A DNA stretch of 64,000 nucleotides from Novipirellula artificiosorum (GTDB taxonomy: Bacteria > Planctomycetota > Planctomycetia > Pirellulales > Pirellulaceae): NCBI RefSeq assembly GCF_007860135.1, contig NZ_SJPV01000011.1:167875-231874 (forward strand). Direction: 5' to 3'. Position 1 is the first letter of the stretch. Each line of letters opens with the position of its first letter. Below the pieces are notes generated by a model, which saw nothing but the letters and a program-made list of their open reading frames with translations, searched no databases and was not told where the DNA came from. The translations under genes were made by a program, and so were the position numbers. Below, in pieces: positions 19,128 to 29,361 of this stretch.

Positions 19128-20450
19128 ATGAGCGCAAAGCTTCGAGTTGCAACGCTGGGGTGCAAAGTCAACCAGTACGAAACGGAATTGGTTCGTCAGG
19201 GACTCCAGCGGATCGGGTTTACCGATTGCAGCGACTCCGAGCGGGCAGATGTCTGCGTCGTCAACACCTGCACCGTCACCGCCGAAGGGGATTCAAAGAG
19301 CCGTCAGATTGTCCGACGGTTGGCCCGGCAAAATCCGCAAGCGAAAATCGTGGTGATGGGGTGCTACGCGACGCGTGCTCCCGAGGAGGTCGGCGCCTTG
19401 CCAGGAGTGACCGAGGTGGTCACCGACAAGCGAGAGATTCCCGATTTGCTGAGTCGATTTGGCGTGGTCGACGTCCCAACGGGATTAGATGGTTTTTCCG
19501 GTCGACATCGGGCTTATGTCAAAGTTCAAGACGGGTGCCTGCTGCGATGCAGTTACTGCATCATCCCCTACGTGCGACCGAAGTTGGAGAGTCGTCCACT
19601 GGAACACATTGTTGAGGAAGTGCGACGGTTGGTGGATGCGGGGCACCGCGAAGTGGTTCTTACGGGCATCCATCTCGGACATTACGGTGTCGATTGGAAT
19701 CGCAACAAGCCCAAGCCGCAGTGGATTCGCTTGACCCATTTGTTACGCCGACTTTGTCAGCTTTCGGGGGATTTTCGGATTCGATTGAGTAGCATTGAGG
19801 CGACGGAAGTGACCCGTGAATTGATTGCGGTGATGAAGGATCATGGCGATCGCATCGTTCCTCATTTGCATCTTTGTCTGCAAAGTGGCAGCGATTCGGT
19901 GCTGCGCCGGATGCGGCGGCGTTGGGGAACGAGGATGTTTCTTGATCGCTGTCGGTTGTTTCGTGAAGCAATCGATCGTCCTGCTATTTCGACCGATGTG
20001 ATTGTCGGTTTTCCTGGCGAAACGGAGGCTGAATTTGAGCAGACGCTCGAAACATGCCGCCATGCTGGATTTTCAAAGATCCACGTGTTCCCCTACAGCC
20101 AACGTCGTGGAACGCCAGCCGCGGAGATGCAGGACCAGGTTCCCAAGTCGCTGCGCAGCGAGCGCGTCGCAAGCTTGGGAGAGGTCGAACGGCAACTTCG
20201 AGCAAACTACTTTAAGAGCTTGGTTGGTTCGGAGGTGGAACTGTTGACCGAGTCGCAAAAGCCGATCGTACGAATCGGTAACTCGATCGAGCGGGAGCAA
20301 CTACTGCGAGGAACGACGTGTCGTTATGCCGCTGCGGAGTTGGTCGAAAGGGCTGGGCATGATTGCCACAGCGAAACGGGACGATTGGTGAAGGTTCAGG
20401 TCACCGATTCCGATAGCGATCGATTGATCGTCACCCGGACCCCGGGCTAG
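19128..20450 (+). CDS. mtaB: tRNA t6A37 methylthiotransferase MtaB
   Basis: A radical SAM enzyme that adds a methylthio group to t6A37 of tRNAs reading ANN codons. The 440-residue protein has the N-terminal UPF0004 domain with three cluster cysteines (C12, C48, C79), the radical SAM motif CLLRCSYC (C137, C141, C144) and a C-terminal TRAM-like part. The second-half signature LQSGSDSVLRRMRRR is conserved. It is closer to MtaB than to MiaB or RimO by overall length and the NTCTVT block. An 8-bp perfect hairpin (19084-19091 with 19102-19109) lies just upstream. Confidence 0.92.
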   Translation: MSAKLRVATLGCKVNQYETELVRQGLQRIGFTDCSDSERADVCVVNTCTVTAEGDSKSRQIVRRLARQNPQAKIVVMGCYATRAPEEVGALPGVTEVVTDKREIPDLLSRFGVVDVPTGLDGFSGRHRAYVKVQDGCLLRCSYCIIPYVRPKLESRPLEHIVEEVRRLVDAGHREVVLTGIHLGHYGVDWNRNKPKPQWIRLTHLLRRLCQLSGDFRIRLSSIEATEVTRELIAVMKDHGDRIVPHLHLCLQSGSDSVLRRMRRRWGTRMFLDRCRLFREAIDRPAISTDVIVGFPGETEAEFEQTLETCRHAGFSKIHVFPYSQRRGTPAAEMQDQVPKSLRSERVASLGEVERQLRANYFKSLVGSEVELLTESQKPIVRIGNSIEREQLLRGTTCRYAAAELVERAGHDCHSETGRLVKVQVTDSDSDRLIVTRTPG

Positions 20451-21031
20451 GACTGGTTTTCGCTGGCGCCACGCATCTTCGCCCTGGCTCGGCTTAAAAC
20501 GGGGCCGATGCTGTTTTCCGCCATGCCAACCACTTGGCTGATCTCTTGGTACGTTTTGCCTTCTAAATGGTACATTCGCACCACGTTGGCTTCTTGCGGA
20601 TCAAGACGAAGCATCAGTTGCTGGACTTGCTCGCGGTCCTCCATTCTGGCCTGGGCTTCGACTCGCCCATGGTGACCATTTCCTCCGGAAGCGACCGAGT
20701 CCAAATGACTCGCCGGCAGCGGAGTTCTCTGCGAAGCGGCCAGTCGCCGAGCGATGACGCGTCGCGAAATGACGGTCAGGTAGGTCGCCAAAGAACAGTT
20801 GCGACGGAAACGTCGGAGCACTCCAAAGTCATTGGCAATGATTTGCAGGAAGACTTCGGAGACCAAATCATCGCGGGTCGATGCATCGAGTGAAACGCCT
20901 CGTGATGCCGCAGTGTGGTTTGCAACGTGAACGACAAGCCCAAGAAATCGATCAGCAAAGTTTTGCCACGCGCGCGGAGCGCGATCCAAGCACCTCTGAA
21001 GAAGCTGACGGTCAACCTCGGAAAGACTCAC
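20447..21031 (-). CDS. ECF-type RNA polymerase sigma factor
   Basis: Predicted alternative sigma factor. The product has region 2 (RDDLVSEVFLQIIANDF, then LATYLTVISRRVIARRL) and region 4 with a helix-turn-helix (LDPQEANVVRMYHLEGKTYQEI, then AENSIGPVLSRARAKMR). I start at a GTG giving VSLSEVDRQLLQRC, 194 residues; upstream TTG codons would add 15 residues. Its stop overlaps the 3' end of mtaB by 4 nt, convergently. No anti-sigma gene is adjacent, so its control is unknown. It is transcribed away from the HD-GGDEF gene. Confidence 0.85.
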   Translation of the reverse strand: MSLSEVDRQLLQRCLDRAPRAWQNFADRFLGLVVHVANHTAASRGVSLDASTRDDLVSEVFLQIIANDFGVLRRFRRNCSLATYLTVISRRVIARRLAASQRTPLPASHLDSVASGGNGHHGRVEAQARMEDREQVQQLMLRLDPQEANVVRMYHLEGKTYQEISQVVGMAENSIGPVLSRARAKMRGASENQS

Positions 21032-21573
21032 AAGTACGGCACCTGAGCGAAACAATGAAATAGAACACCAACTCAATCAATAGTAGGTGCGGGAGGCCCG
21101 AATCGCAAGCATTATCCGTAGAGTCCTCAAGACTCTTCCGAACGGACTCCGGTATTTTTGTCGCAAATCACCCAGAATGCGTGTTTCGAGTCGAGATTCG
21201 ATCGGGACGCCGGCAGAGGGCGATTGAGATTGCGGTGATCTCGGAAATGCAATCGTCTGGCGGAAGCGAGGAGTCCCTTCTTAGCTGTCCCCTCTGTGGG
21301 GTGGAGTGATGTGTTTCCTAGTGGACCGTCAAGGTTAAGACTGCGAGTTGGGACGTAGTGGACTTCGCCAGAAGTCCCGAAGAACATTTGAGTTACGGAT
21401 TTCTGGCGCAATCCACGATCCTAAAATTGAATGCTGACGGTCCACTCGTGTGGTGGCACGAGTGTTTCGTGAAAAAAACCTGGGGTTTTGCGGTAGCGGT
21501 TCCAACGAGGCACCTTTTCCCAACCTAAGTTTTTCTAACAGCACTTCATCGCACGCGTCCCCATGAAGCTCGA
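21032..21573. other. 542-bp divergent intergenic region
   Basis: The region separates the ECF sigma gene from the HD-PAS-GGDEF gene and must hold both promoters. It contains MITE-like repeat copy A and, next to it, an 8-bp stem with a 6-nt loop (CACTCGTG 21443-21450, CACGAGTG 21457-21464). I see no gene in it. Confidence 0.6.
21320..21446 (+). repeat. MITE-like 127-bp repeat, copy A
   Basis: The ends form a 12-bp perfect terminal inverted repeat, AGTGGACCGTCA at 21320-21331 and TGACGGTCCACT at 21435-21446. Inside, TAGTGGACTTCGCCAGAAGT at about 21356-21375 pairs with a related block at about 21097-21118 plus 300 (21397-21418), forming a second nested stem. Related copies lie at 26212-26330 and, inverted, at 33699-33825. 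No open frame of note. This architecture fits a miniature inverted-repeat element. Confidence 0.8.
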
Positions 21574-23811
21574 ATGACCGAAATCCTTGCTCCCACCGTC
21601 GCATTCGCTCCCACCGCTGTCGTTGGCCCGTCCGCCTCGTCGCTTGAGGACTCGCAAGGGAACGAAAACCAGATCAGCAGATTGCTGGAGGGTTTGCGGG
21701 AAGCTGCGCCCGCAGCCGAAGAGAATCCCAATGCCAAATCGGTGGACTTGAAGTTCGAAAACCGGTTGGCGATGGTCCGGCTTGGGATTGCGACCTCGCT
21801 ATTTTATTCTTTGCGAGCCAAACACGTCGCTACTGCGGCCCATAGTTTACGCGTTGCGCTGTCTTGCTCGACATGGGCCCATCGTCTCGGACTGCAAGAG
21901 TCTCAACGGGACCGAATTGAGGTGGCGGCATTATTGCATGACTTGGGGAAAATTGGGATTCCCGATCGAATCCTTCGCAAGCCCGGCAAGTTGACGGTTG
22001 AAGAGCAATTGACGATGGATTGTTGTTCACGCCTCGGCTGCGAGATCCTTCGCGGTTGCACCGATGATGCGGAATTGTTGGATATCGTCCTTCACGCCAA
22101 TACGTGGTTCGATAGTCGGCGATACGAAGACGGGCCACGTCACGACGCTTTACCGCTTGGGTCACGAATGCTGGCGATCGCCGACGCATTCGATGCGATG
22201 ACGACCGATCATGTTTATCGAAGTGCGATGAGCCGGGAACGCGCGGTGCAGGAATTGTCCCAGTCCAGCGGCACTCAGTTTGACCCCGAGCTCGTGATCG
22301 ATTTCAGTCGCATGCTCGAAGACCGTCCTGAGATGCTGCATGGAATCGTTGCCGATCGATGGCTGAAGCAGCTTCAAGGGGATCCGAACACCTCGTTGTG
22401 GACGTCGACGACGAACGATTTCAACGAGGCGATCAATCCGAACGCCAAAAGTGAGTCCTACTTCCTCAATCATCTCACCGGAAAGCTCCGAGACGGTGTC
22501 GCGTTTACCGACAACGAAGGAACGATCACTCGCTGGAACGATGCGATGCGACGGGTGACTTCGATTGCGGCCGATGCGATGCTGGGCAAGTCATGGTGTG
22601 ATGAGAGCATCCGGCTCCGTGAGCGAGATGCATCGCGGCAAGAAAACGCTTGCGTCGTCTTCGAATGTCTCCGCACAGGAGCATCCGTTTGCCGAGGAAT
22701 GTTGCTCGAAAAACCAGGGTCGTCCCCGGTTCCCGTTCATGTTCAAGTCTCGCCGGTTATTAGCGACTCGGGAACCTCGTTTGGTTCGGTGATTGTCATT
22801 CGCGATCTCAGTGACCAAGCATCCCTTGAAGAAAAGGTTGAATCGCTACACCATCAAACAACTCGGGATTCTTTGACCGGAATCTACAATCGCTCGTACT
22901 TTGACGATCAGCTTGCCGCATCGACGAAAAGAACCGCAGAGGGTGGAGAAACCTTCAGTCTGATCATTTGCGACATCGATCACTTCAAACGTGTCAACGA
23001 CGTACACGGGCATCCGGCTGGGGACGAGGCGCTGATTCGTTTTGCTTCGATCTTGGAAAGCCACAGTCGTGAAGCCGACGTCGTGGCCCGCTACGGCGGC
23101 GAAGAGTTCCTTTTGATTGCCGCGAACTGTGACAATGCAACCGCGACCAAACGCGCCGAAGTGATTCGAGCGGCTCTCGAGCAGACGCCATTGCCAAGCC
23201 TTGGTGGCGAGCCGGTGACCGCCAGTTTTGGCGTGACGGAATTCCAAGCGGGCGACTCCCCCGAGACCATTCTGGCCCGAGCCGACCGCGCGCTGTTGAA
23301 GGCAAAGGACAACGGGCGAAATCGCGTCATTCAGCTCGGAGCTGGCAACTGCCCGTCACTGAGAGCGGAAACGCCGAAGCGTGGTTGGTTTGGATTTTTT
23401 GACCATGGGGTAAGTCGCCAAAATAGCGAAGTCGATATCTTGACGCCGGTACCGGTTGATTTGGCGATCGAAAAATTACGAGGCTTCATTGCCGATCATG
23501 ATGCCGAGATCATCCGCGTCACCGAAAACCAGGTGTCACTCAAGGTGAATGCCGTCTGCACCACCAGCGGACGTCGCCGCATCGACCACTACATCACGCT
23601 CGACGCCCAATTGACCCTCAGCGAACAGCAACGCAATGATCGTTCGGGCATGCCCAGTCGGAAATGGCATGGAACCAAGGTGCATGTGGTCGTTCGGCCG
23701 ATTCGAAACCGGGACCGTCGCAGCCGAGCACTTCATCCCTGCATCGCCCAATTGATCGCGAGTCTAAAGAGCTATTTGATGGGCGAAGTGATCAAGGACG
23801 TTGCGCCGTAA
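21574..23811 (+). CDS. HD-PAS-GGDEF signalling protein
   Basis: A 745-residue cytosolic protein that combines an HD phosphohydrolase-type domain (about residues 85-250), a PAS-like sensor (about 298-415) and a GGDEF diguanylate cyclase (about 428-595). The HD core is intact (ALLHDLGKIGIP, H122-D123), but the HD-GYP signature is degenerate: HANTWFDSRRY replaces the usual HHExxDGxGYP. The cyclase has RYGGEEF (508-512) and an RxxD inhibitory site (499-502), so it is probably active and product-inhibited. About 150 C-terminal residues match nothing I recognise. It is likely to make, rather than break, cyclic di-GMP. Confidence 0.88.
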   Translation: MTEILAPTVAFAPTAVVGPSASSLEDSQGNENQISRLLEGLREAAPAAEENPNAKSVDLKFENRLAMVRLGIATSLFYSLRAKHVATAAHSLRVALSCSTWAHRLGLQESQRDRIEVAALLHDLGKIGIPDRILRKPGKLTVEEQLTMDCCSRLGCEILRGCTDDAELLDIVLHANTWFDSRRYEDGPRHDALPLGSRMLAIADAFDAMTTDHVYRSAMSRERAVQELSQSSGTQFDPELVIDFSRMLEDRPEMLHGIVADRWLKQLQGDPNTSLWTSTTNDFNEAINPNAKSESYFLNHLTGKLRDGVAFTDNEGTITRWNDAMRRVTSIAADAMLGKSWCDESIRLRERDASRQENACVVFECLRTGASVCRGMLLEKPGSSPVPVHVQVSPVISDSGTSFGSVIVIRDLSDQASLEEKVESLHHQTTRDSLTGIYNRSYFDDQLAASTKRTAEGGETFSLIICDIDHFKRVNDVHGHPAGDEALIRFASILESHSREADVVARYGGEEFLLIAANCDNATATKRAEVIRAALEQTPLPSLGGEPVTASFGVTEFQAGDSPETILARADRALLKAKDNGRNRVIQLGAGNCPSLRAETPKRGWFGFFDHGVSRQNSEVDILTPVPVDLAIEKLRGFIADHDAEIIRVTENQVSLKVNAVCTTSGRRRIDHYITLDAQLTLSEQQRNDRSGMPSRKWHGTKVHVVVRPIRNRDRRSRALHPCIAQLIASLKSYLMGEVIKDVAP

Positions 23812-23837
23812 ATCGCCTTCGCCGTGGCGTTTTACCG

Positions 23838-25268
23838 TTAGACCGATGCCGCTGTCCGGAGCAGTTGCTGGTCGACTTCGTTACTGACAATCACTCCATA
23901 GTTGATGGCACCTAACCATCCGCTCATGATGATGCCGACGCTGCCAGCGTGGTACATCCCGCCAACTTGTTGCGGCAGCTCGCGGCTGATGCCGAGTCCT
24001 TCGAATTTGGTCCCAAAACTTGCGCCTTGCTCGTGCAGCGTGTAGTGGTTGAACGTTCGTGGCGTCGCAGCTTCCACCCACTCGATTTTCGAGCGAATGC
24101 CTGGTAGGTACTTCTCCAGGGCATCGAGGGTCGTTTCGATCAGGTCCTGTTTGCTTGCGTCGTAATCCGTCTCGTTCAGATCAGCCCAATCCGACCAATT
24201 CGCATTCGTGCTGCTGACAATCGCAAAACGTTCCTTTTTCTCAGGTCGCGTCCGTGGGTAATAGAAACTGAAGGTGCGGCTGGTGATGTCGCGGCTGAGC
24301 AGCAAGTCCGTTCGAAACTCCTTCGCCGTGCTCGTGAAAAACAAATCGCCACTCGATTCCTCGATTTGCTCACCTGCTTTGAGTGCCATGTAGACTTGCG
24401 TGCTGCTGTTGTTGAGCCGTACGTCTTCGGTGCGATCGACAAAGTCCCGGTCGAGCAGGTTTGGGTCCAGCATCTTCAAGACCGTTGTTTTCAAGTTCGC
24501 ATTGCTGACCACGGCTCGGCAACGAATGGTTCGGCCATGGGTCTCAACCGATTCGACTTGGCCACCACGAACGTTGATGCGGTCCACGCCACAACGAATG
24601 CGAACGTCGACGTTGTTGGCTTGCAACTCCTTCTTCATCCGAGCAACCAAATCCTCGGTGCCGCCTTCGTAAATGAAGACACCTTTGCTCATGAAATTGC
24701 TGAAGACGATGCCATACGTGATCGCAGGGTCTTCCAAGGTCGAGCCATTGGCATAGGTGATGGGTTCCATCAACAACCGAACCACGTCGTCTCGGCCAGG
24801 GAAGAACCGATCGAATAGTTGTTTCGTGGTCAGTTGTTGGTCATCATAGAAATTCATGCCTCGAGCGGTATCAAAAAAGTCGGAAACGGTTTGCTGTTGG
24901 AGCCCAAATTTTGTCGTCAACAAACGAGTGAAGTCTTCGCGATTGAAGGTCGTCGTCAGCGAGAATTGCGGGTTGTCGAAGCGAATGTTCTTCAGCTGGA
25001 CAATGCGGTCAGCGATATCGCGGTTCCAGTAACGGCGACACGATTTGATCATCCCGTGGGGAAAGCCGTGCAAGGAAACATCGAAAATGTGCCCGCCGGG
25101 CCGCAGGAACCAAGTCGCCAAGCCACCCAGTTTGTAGTGCTGTTCAAGTAACAGCACGCGATGGCCGGCGCGGCCAAGGATATTTGCGGAGGTCATCCCG
25201 GCAAGTCCGCTGCCGATCACCACGACATCGTATTGGTCCGCGGCACCTTTCAGGAAATCACGTGGCAT
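23838..25268 (-). CDS. FAD-dependent phytoene desaturase-like oxidoreductase
   Basis: The 476-residue protein opens with an FAD dinucleotide-binding motif ([20 protein letters not shown], residues 15-34) followed by the acidic end of strand 2 ([11 protein letters not shown]). The C-terminus has the second flavin block ([20 protein letters not shown]). This fits the CrtI/CrtISO amine oxidase-like family that desaturates or isomerises carotenoids. Other carotenoid genes are not in the window, so the substrate is unknown; retinol saturase-like activity is another possibility. No signal peptide. It may be co-transcribed with the upstream small membrane-protein gene 61 bp away. Confidence 0.82.
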   Translation of the reverse strand: MPRDFLKGAADQYDVVVIGSGLAGMTSANILGRAGHRVLLLEQHYKLGGLATWFLRPGGHIFDVSLHGFPHGMIKSCRRYWNRDIADRIVQLKNIRFDNPQFSLTTTFNREDFTRLLTTKFGLQQQTVSDFFDTARGMNFYDDQQLTTKQLFDRFFPGRDDVVRLLMEPITYANGSTLEDPAITYGIVFSNFMSKGVFIYEGGTEDLVARMKKELQANNVDVRIRCGVDRINVRGGQVESVETHGRTIRCRAVVSNANLKTTVLKMLDPNLLDRDFVDRTEDVRLNNSSTQVYMALKAGEQIEESSGDLFFTSTAKEFRTDLLLSRDITSRTFSFYYPRTRPEKKERFAIVSSTNANWSDWADLNETDYDASKQDLIETTLDALEKYLPGIRSKIEWVEAATPRTFNHYTLHEQGASFGTKFEGLGISRELPQQVGGMYHAGSVGIIMSGWLGAINYGVIVSNEVDQQLLRTAASV

Positions 25269-25328
25269 GGGAAAAGGAGCATCAAGGGTGAAAGGAAAGA
25301 GGGAATGGGGGGCTTGCTGAAACTTTCA

Positions 25329-26021
25329 TCAAATCGGTCCCTGATCGACTTGCAACTCAGCAAAGACGCCGACTTGGTCCGCTTCGGGGGGCCTATCACC
25401 GTACAAAAAAACGCCTCCCTCGCCGACCAGCCAACGTTCATCCAAGAGCCGAATTGTCTGATTTTTTTCCGCCAGCACGGTTTCGAACCCAATCCCCGCT
25501 CGAATCACGTCTTTGGACGAACGCAAAATCGAGACTTGTTCGCTCGGTAGTGTCGTGGCGATTCGTTTGGTCCCCAACGGGCTCCGCGCGATCGCCGAGA
25601 TCTTCCATTTCGAATCGCGTTGATCGGGCTCGATGGTGAAGGTCAGAACCGACTCACCGGGCGGCAAATCGAGTGCCGCGAACCATTTGGGGTGTGCAGC
25701 GTTTTGTGGCCACAGGGTGCTGTAGCAGACGCGGTAGCGAGGTTTTTTCGGAACCCGCACCCTGGCTCGGTACGTGAGCGGCTGGTCCGACGGTGCGCGT
25801 GACGCTGCGACTTGACCCTCGTCGCTAGGAGCCAGGTACCCGTGTTCGGCTCGAAGCTGTGACAACTCGGACTCGCTCGCCCTCAAACGGGCAATGGTGA
25901 TGGCGAATCCGACAACCAGCATCAAGATCGTGACCAGCCCAATAAACTCGCGTAGACTCAGCCGCCGTGACGGCCGAGGCACCGAGAGGGAATTTGCGTC
26001 CTGATTGCGTTTGTTGGGCAT
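25329..26021 (-). CDS. Hypothetical single-span membrane protein
   Basis: The 230-residue product has one membrane segment at about residues 23-43 (FIGLVTILMLVVGFAITIA), a short helix after it, and a long extracytoplasmic domain of about 180 residues. The start I use, MPNKRNQDANSL, is an ATG; a GTG 48 nt upstream would add 16 residues. The family is not recognised. It precedes the desaturase-like gene on the same strand. Confidence 0.7.
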   Translation of the reverse strand: MPNKRNQDANSLSVPRPSRRLSLREFIGLVTILMLVVGFAITIARLRASESELSQLRAEHGYLAPSDEGQVAASRAPSDQPLTYRARVRVPKKPRYRVCYSTLWPQNAAHPKWFAALDLPPGESVLTFTIEPDQRDSKWKISAIARSPLGTKRIATTLPSEQVSILRSSKDVIRAGIGFETVLAEKNQTIRLLDERWLVGEGGVFLYGDRPPEADQVGVFAELQVDQGPI

Positions 26022-26211
26022 ACCAGGATTGTAGGCACAAGGCCAACGGTCAGGGAGCCCGTTTTTCACGCCACGCCGCTCAGAGTGTAACGCTGTCTAT
26101 TTTTTCCAGCAGACGGTATGTCGTCAGGTCACCATGGCGAGGGCTCCCCCCGCACGCCCCAAAGCATACGGGAACCATCGGTGCGTTGCGGCACGAGTCG
26201 CGTGAGCCCCC

Positions 26212-26330
26212 AGTGGACCGTCAAGTATAAACAGCGAGTTGGGACGTAGTGGACTTCGCCAGAAGTCCCTAAGAATATTTGAGTTACGGATTTCTGGCGA
26301 AATCCACTACCCTAAAATAGAGTGCTGACA
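26212..26330 (+). repeat. MITE-like repeat, copy B
   Basis: Same orientation as copy A, with AGTGGACCGTCA intact at 26212-26223 and the internal arms conserved, but the right end has decayed after TGCTGACA. It sits in the 314-bp gap between the hypothetical protein start and the stop codon of the 66-residue membrane protein at 26336, and may overlap its 3' untranslated region. Confidence 0.75.
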
Positions 26331-26335
26331 GACTT

Positions 26336-26536
26336 CTAGATCTCAACTTCTTTCGCATCGACTCGCACTTCACGCCCCATCCACCACGGGGTCGAAGCAA
26401 ACCAGATGATCGTGCCGACGAGCGCCATCAGCGTCACGGCGCTGTGGCCGATGACACCGGTGAAATACAGCAGGCAGGGGAGGATGGTTGCACACAACGC
26501 AACAACCGATAGTACCTTGAGATAGGATGACTTCAT
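26336..26536 (-). CDS. Small two-span membrane protein
   Basis: A 66-residue product with two hydrophobic segments (about 7-27 and 32-50) and a basic/acidic tail. It starts 12 bp after the permease gene stops, on the same strand, so it is probably translated from the same mRNA and may be an accessory subunit of the transporter. I recognise no family. A short N-terminal SSYLK stretch and the closeness to the permease are the main reasons for calling it. Confidence 0.7.
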   Translation of the reverse strand: MKSSYLKVLSVVALCATILPCLLYFTGVIGHSAVTLMALVGTIIWFASTPWWMGREVRVDAKEVEI

Positions 26537-26548
26537 GGAGATACCCGC

Positions 26549-27952
26549 CTATTCAGTAATTGGAGATTGAACGGTTTTGCTCAGTGCGAGATAAATCGCC
26601 CCGCACGCAACCCAGCACGGAATCACAGCGTACGCCGCGAACAGGTCTTGCCAAAAAATCAAGTAAAGCCCAACCGTGACGGGCAAAACCCAAGCGATCA
26701 GCACGGCGACATTGACTTTCTTGCCTCGATGCATCGCATATTCGTCTTGTAACCCAAAGTGCTTGAGCAAGTAATAGTCGACGAAAACCACGGCCCCCAT
26801 CGGTCCCAGTACCGTCCCGTAGGTTCCAACAAAGTCGAGCAGTTGCTCCGATAGCTTTGGAAACGCGCCTGCCGTGGTGGCGACCGCTCCGGCCACCAGC
26901 GTCATCGCGATACGGGAACTCTTTGGCGATACCCCTTGGAATGCCAATCCGGCTCGGTAAATCGTCGGATTTGCGGTGGTCCAACCTGCGATCACCACAC
27001 AGATGATCCCTGTCCAACCGAGTGCCCCCCAAGCCAAGGCTCCTGGGTTTGGAGTGGCATCTTGTGATAGTTTGATCTGTGCCGCCATCAGTAACGCTGC
27101 CGAAATCCAGGCCATGTAGTGTCCCAAAAACATTCCGATCGCGGGTGCCCAGCCCGATGACGGACTGCGGGCGAAGCGGAAAATCGAGAGGTCGGCCATT
27201 CCGAAGTGCATCGCTCCGTTGCACAACCAAGCGAACACCACAATCTGCCAAAAACTGAATTCCTGAACCCCTTTTTCTTCCTGCACAAACGCAATCGCGT
27301 CGCTCCAGAATTTGCCTTCGGATAGAGCGGAAAAGCTGTTTGCATCCATCTGGACAAGCGACACGATGCCACAAGCCGCAAAGATCGAAATCATCCAGGG
27401 CGCTGCGATATTCGCAACGCGCGCGACCATCTGGTAGCCTGCTGCAGCGATCACCGCCATCACAACGCCAACGAGAATGACCAACGCCGTAAACGAGGGT
27501 GCACCCAAGGCGAAGGTCGATTCGGGGACCTCGTAGAAGATCCCAAACGGAACGCCCACCGCGCTGGCCGACACCGTCACCATCGCTCCGGCAAGGAAAC
27601 AAAACAGCACACCGTTGACGACGTTGTAGAGCTTCACCAGCGAACCGCCGGCGATCCGTTCCAGTTGGTAGTAAAGCGTCATTCGTTTGCCGATGGCAAT
27701 GGGCGTCACGAGGAAACGCCACGTCAAGACGGCAAGCACGTTGCCCAGCAGCAACCCAAAGATCAAATCTTGCAAGCTCGCACCTGCCGCCAAGAACAGC
27801 GGTCCGATCATGAATTCGGTGCCCGCGGCGTGTTCGCCCGCGTACATGCCCCAGAATTTGCCTGCGCCGAGCAAGGCTCGGTCGGGAACCCGCTCGCGTT
27901 CAAATTCGCCGCCGGCGTCGTTTCCGTTTTCGGTATGCTCTTCACTCATCAA
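26549..27952 (-). CDS. NCS1-type permease, probable sugar-linked transporter
   Basis: A 467-residue inner-membrane protein with about 12 hydrophobic segments, related to the cytosine/purine/allantoin permease (NCS1) family. Typical points are the N-terminal GKFWGMYAGEHAAGTEFMIG stretch, conserved TANPTIYRAGLAFQG and VDYYLL near the C-terminus. NCS1 proteins take up nucleobases with H+ or Na+. It is placed downstream of rhamnose isomerase with a 131-bp gap and followed by a 66-residue membrane protein, which suggests sugar uptake instead; that is inference from context only. Confidence 0.85.
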   Translation of the reverse strand: MMSEEHTENGNDAGGEFERERVPDRALLGAGKFWGMYAGEHAAGTEFMIGPLFLAAGASLQDLIFGLLLGNVLAVLTWRFLVTPIAIGKRMTLYYQLERIAGGSLVKLYNVVNGVLFCFLAGAMVTVSASAVGVPFGIFYEVPESTFALGAPSFTALVILVGVVMAVIAAAGYQMVARVANIAAPWMISIFAACGIVSLVQMDANSFSALSEGKFWSDAIAFVQEEKGVQEFSFWQIVVFAWLCNGAMHFGMADLSIFRFARSPSSGWAPAIGMFLGHYMAWISAALLMAAQIKLSQDATPNPGALAWGALGWTGIICVVIAGWTTANPTIYRAGLAFQGVSPKSSRIAMTLVAGAVATTAGAFPKLSEQLLDFVGTYGTVLGPMGAVVFVDYYLLKHFGLQDEYAMHRGKKVNVAVLIAWVLPVTVGLYLIFWQDLFAAYAVIPCWVACGAIYLALSKTVQSPITE

Positions 27953-28083
27953 ACATTCTCACCGTTAAACCTAACTAAGCGTTAAACCAAGTCATCGCTA
28001 AATCCACGTTTCGTGAAACCGATCCTCGCGAACCAAACGGCTCGCTAAGCATCGAGCGAAAGACGAACAAAAGCCGCGTGATG

Positions 28084-29361
28084 CTAAACCGGTTCTGACT
28101 CACGGACGGATTGCACCGCCGTTTCGTAGGCTTTAACTTTTTCGAGCCACTCGATACCAACGGGGACCCCCATGCTCTCGCAGTATTGATCCCAAACCGC
28201 CGCGAACGGCATCGATTTCAATTCTTCCATTAATGCCAAACGCGACGTGAAGTCCCCTTCGCACTCAAACTTTTGCAACCTTTCGGTCGGTTCCAACAAG
28301 GCAACCAGCATGGCTTTGACCGCGTTTCGCGTCCCGATGGCCCAGGCAGCCACTCGATTGATGCTGGCGTCAAAGAAATCCAGACCGATATGAACCCGAT
28401 CGATGAAATCACCTCGAACAATCTCCTGCATGATCGCCTGCAACTCGTCGGTAAACGTGACCACGTGATCGCTGTCCCAACGAACGCCGCGGCTGACGTG
28501 CAGCAGCAATTCAGGTACATACATCAGTACGGACGAGATCTTATCCGAAATCACTTCGGTCGGGTGGAAGTGGCCAGCGTCTAAACAGAGCAGTTTTTGC
28601 CGAGAAATCGCATAACCGAGATAAAACTCGTGAGATCCGACCACATAGCTTTCCGAACCGATCCCGAATAGTTTGCATTCGACGGCGTCGAGCACGCAGG
28701 CAGGGTCCAAGGTTTCCGCAAAGATCGCATCGAGCGACTCGGCCAATCGGGCCCGCGGCAGCTTGCGACTCGCCGGCATATCTTTGTAGCCATCCGGAAC
28801 CCAGATGTTGTTGACGCAGGGAGATTGTTGAGCTTTTCCCATTTCCGCCGCGATGTTTCGGCACGCGATCCCATGATCGATCCAAAATTGACGGATGCCA
28901 GGGTCGCCGTGGGACAACGTAAAACCGTCGTCCGCTTTGGGATGGGAGAAGTAAGTGGGATTAAAGTCCAACTTCACGCCTTGTTGCTTTCCCCAATCGA
29001 TCCATCCGCGGAAGTGCTCGGGGCTGACCTGGTCACGGTCGACGGCCCCAGAGAATTCGCCGTACGAGGCATGCAAATTCAAACGATGTGTTCCGGGGAT
29101 CAGCGAGTAGGCCATTTCCAAGTCACGACGGAGCTCGTCCGGGGTTCGAGCTCGTCCGGGATAGTTGCCCGTGACTGCCAAGCCGCTGCCCAGTTCCGCG
29201 CCGGTTCCCTCGAATCCAGAGACATCGTCGCCCTGCCAACAATGCAACGAGATGGGGATTGTCTTGAGTCGATCAAGCGCAGCGTCGACGTCGACGCCGA
29301 GTGATTCGTATCGTTCGCGGGCAAGTTGGTAAGCGTGATCAAGGTTGGCGGTGCGCGTCAT
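28084..29361 (-). CDS. rhaA: L-rhamnose isomerase
   Basis: Converts L-rhamnose to L-rhamnulose, the first step of rhamnose breakdown. The ATG chosen gives [20 protein letters not shown], 425 residues, equal to the E. coli enzyme within a few residues; upstream codons in the same frame are not conserved. Conserved segments include [15 protein letters not shown] near the N-terminus, NLHASYGEF, and [13 protein letters not shown] with metal-site residues. rhaB and rhaD are not in the window. A permease gene follows. Confidence 0.95.
   Translation of the reverse strand: MTRTANLDHAYQLARERYESLGVDVDAALDRLKTIPISLHCWQGDDVSGFEGTGAELGSGLAVTGNYPGRARTPDELRRDLEMAYSLIPGTHRLNLHASYGEFSGAVDRDQVSPEHFRGWIDWGKQQGVKLDFNPTYFSHPKADDGFTLSHGDPGIRQFWIDHGIACRNIAAEMGKAQQSPCVNNIWVPDGYKDMPASRKLPRARLAESLDAIFAETLDPACVLDAVECKLFGIGSESYVVGSHEFYLGYAISRQKLLCLDAGHFHPTEVISDKISSVLMYVPELLLHVSRGVRWDSDHVVTFTDELQAIMQEIVRGDFIDRVHIGLDFFDASINRVAAWAIGTRNAVKAMLVALLEPTERLQKFECEGDFTSRLALMEELKSMPFAAVWDQYCESMGVPVGIEWLEKVKAYETAVQSVRESEPV

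Noticed and set aside
26553-27722. A 389-codon minus-strand frame within the permease gene
   Set aside because: It shares the strand but not the frame of the conserved NCS1 permease, is Arg-rich and has no hydrophobic pattern.
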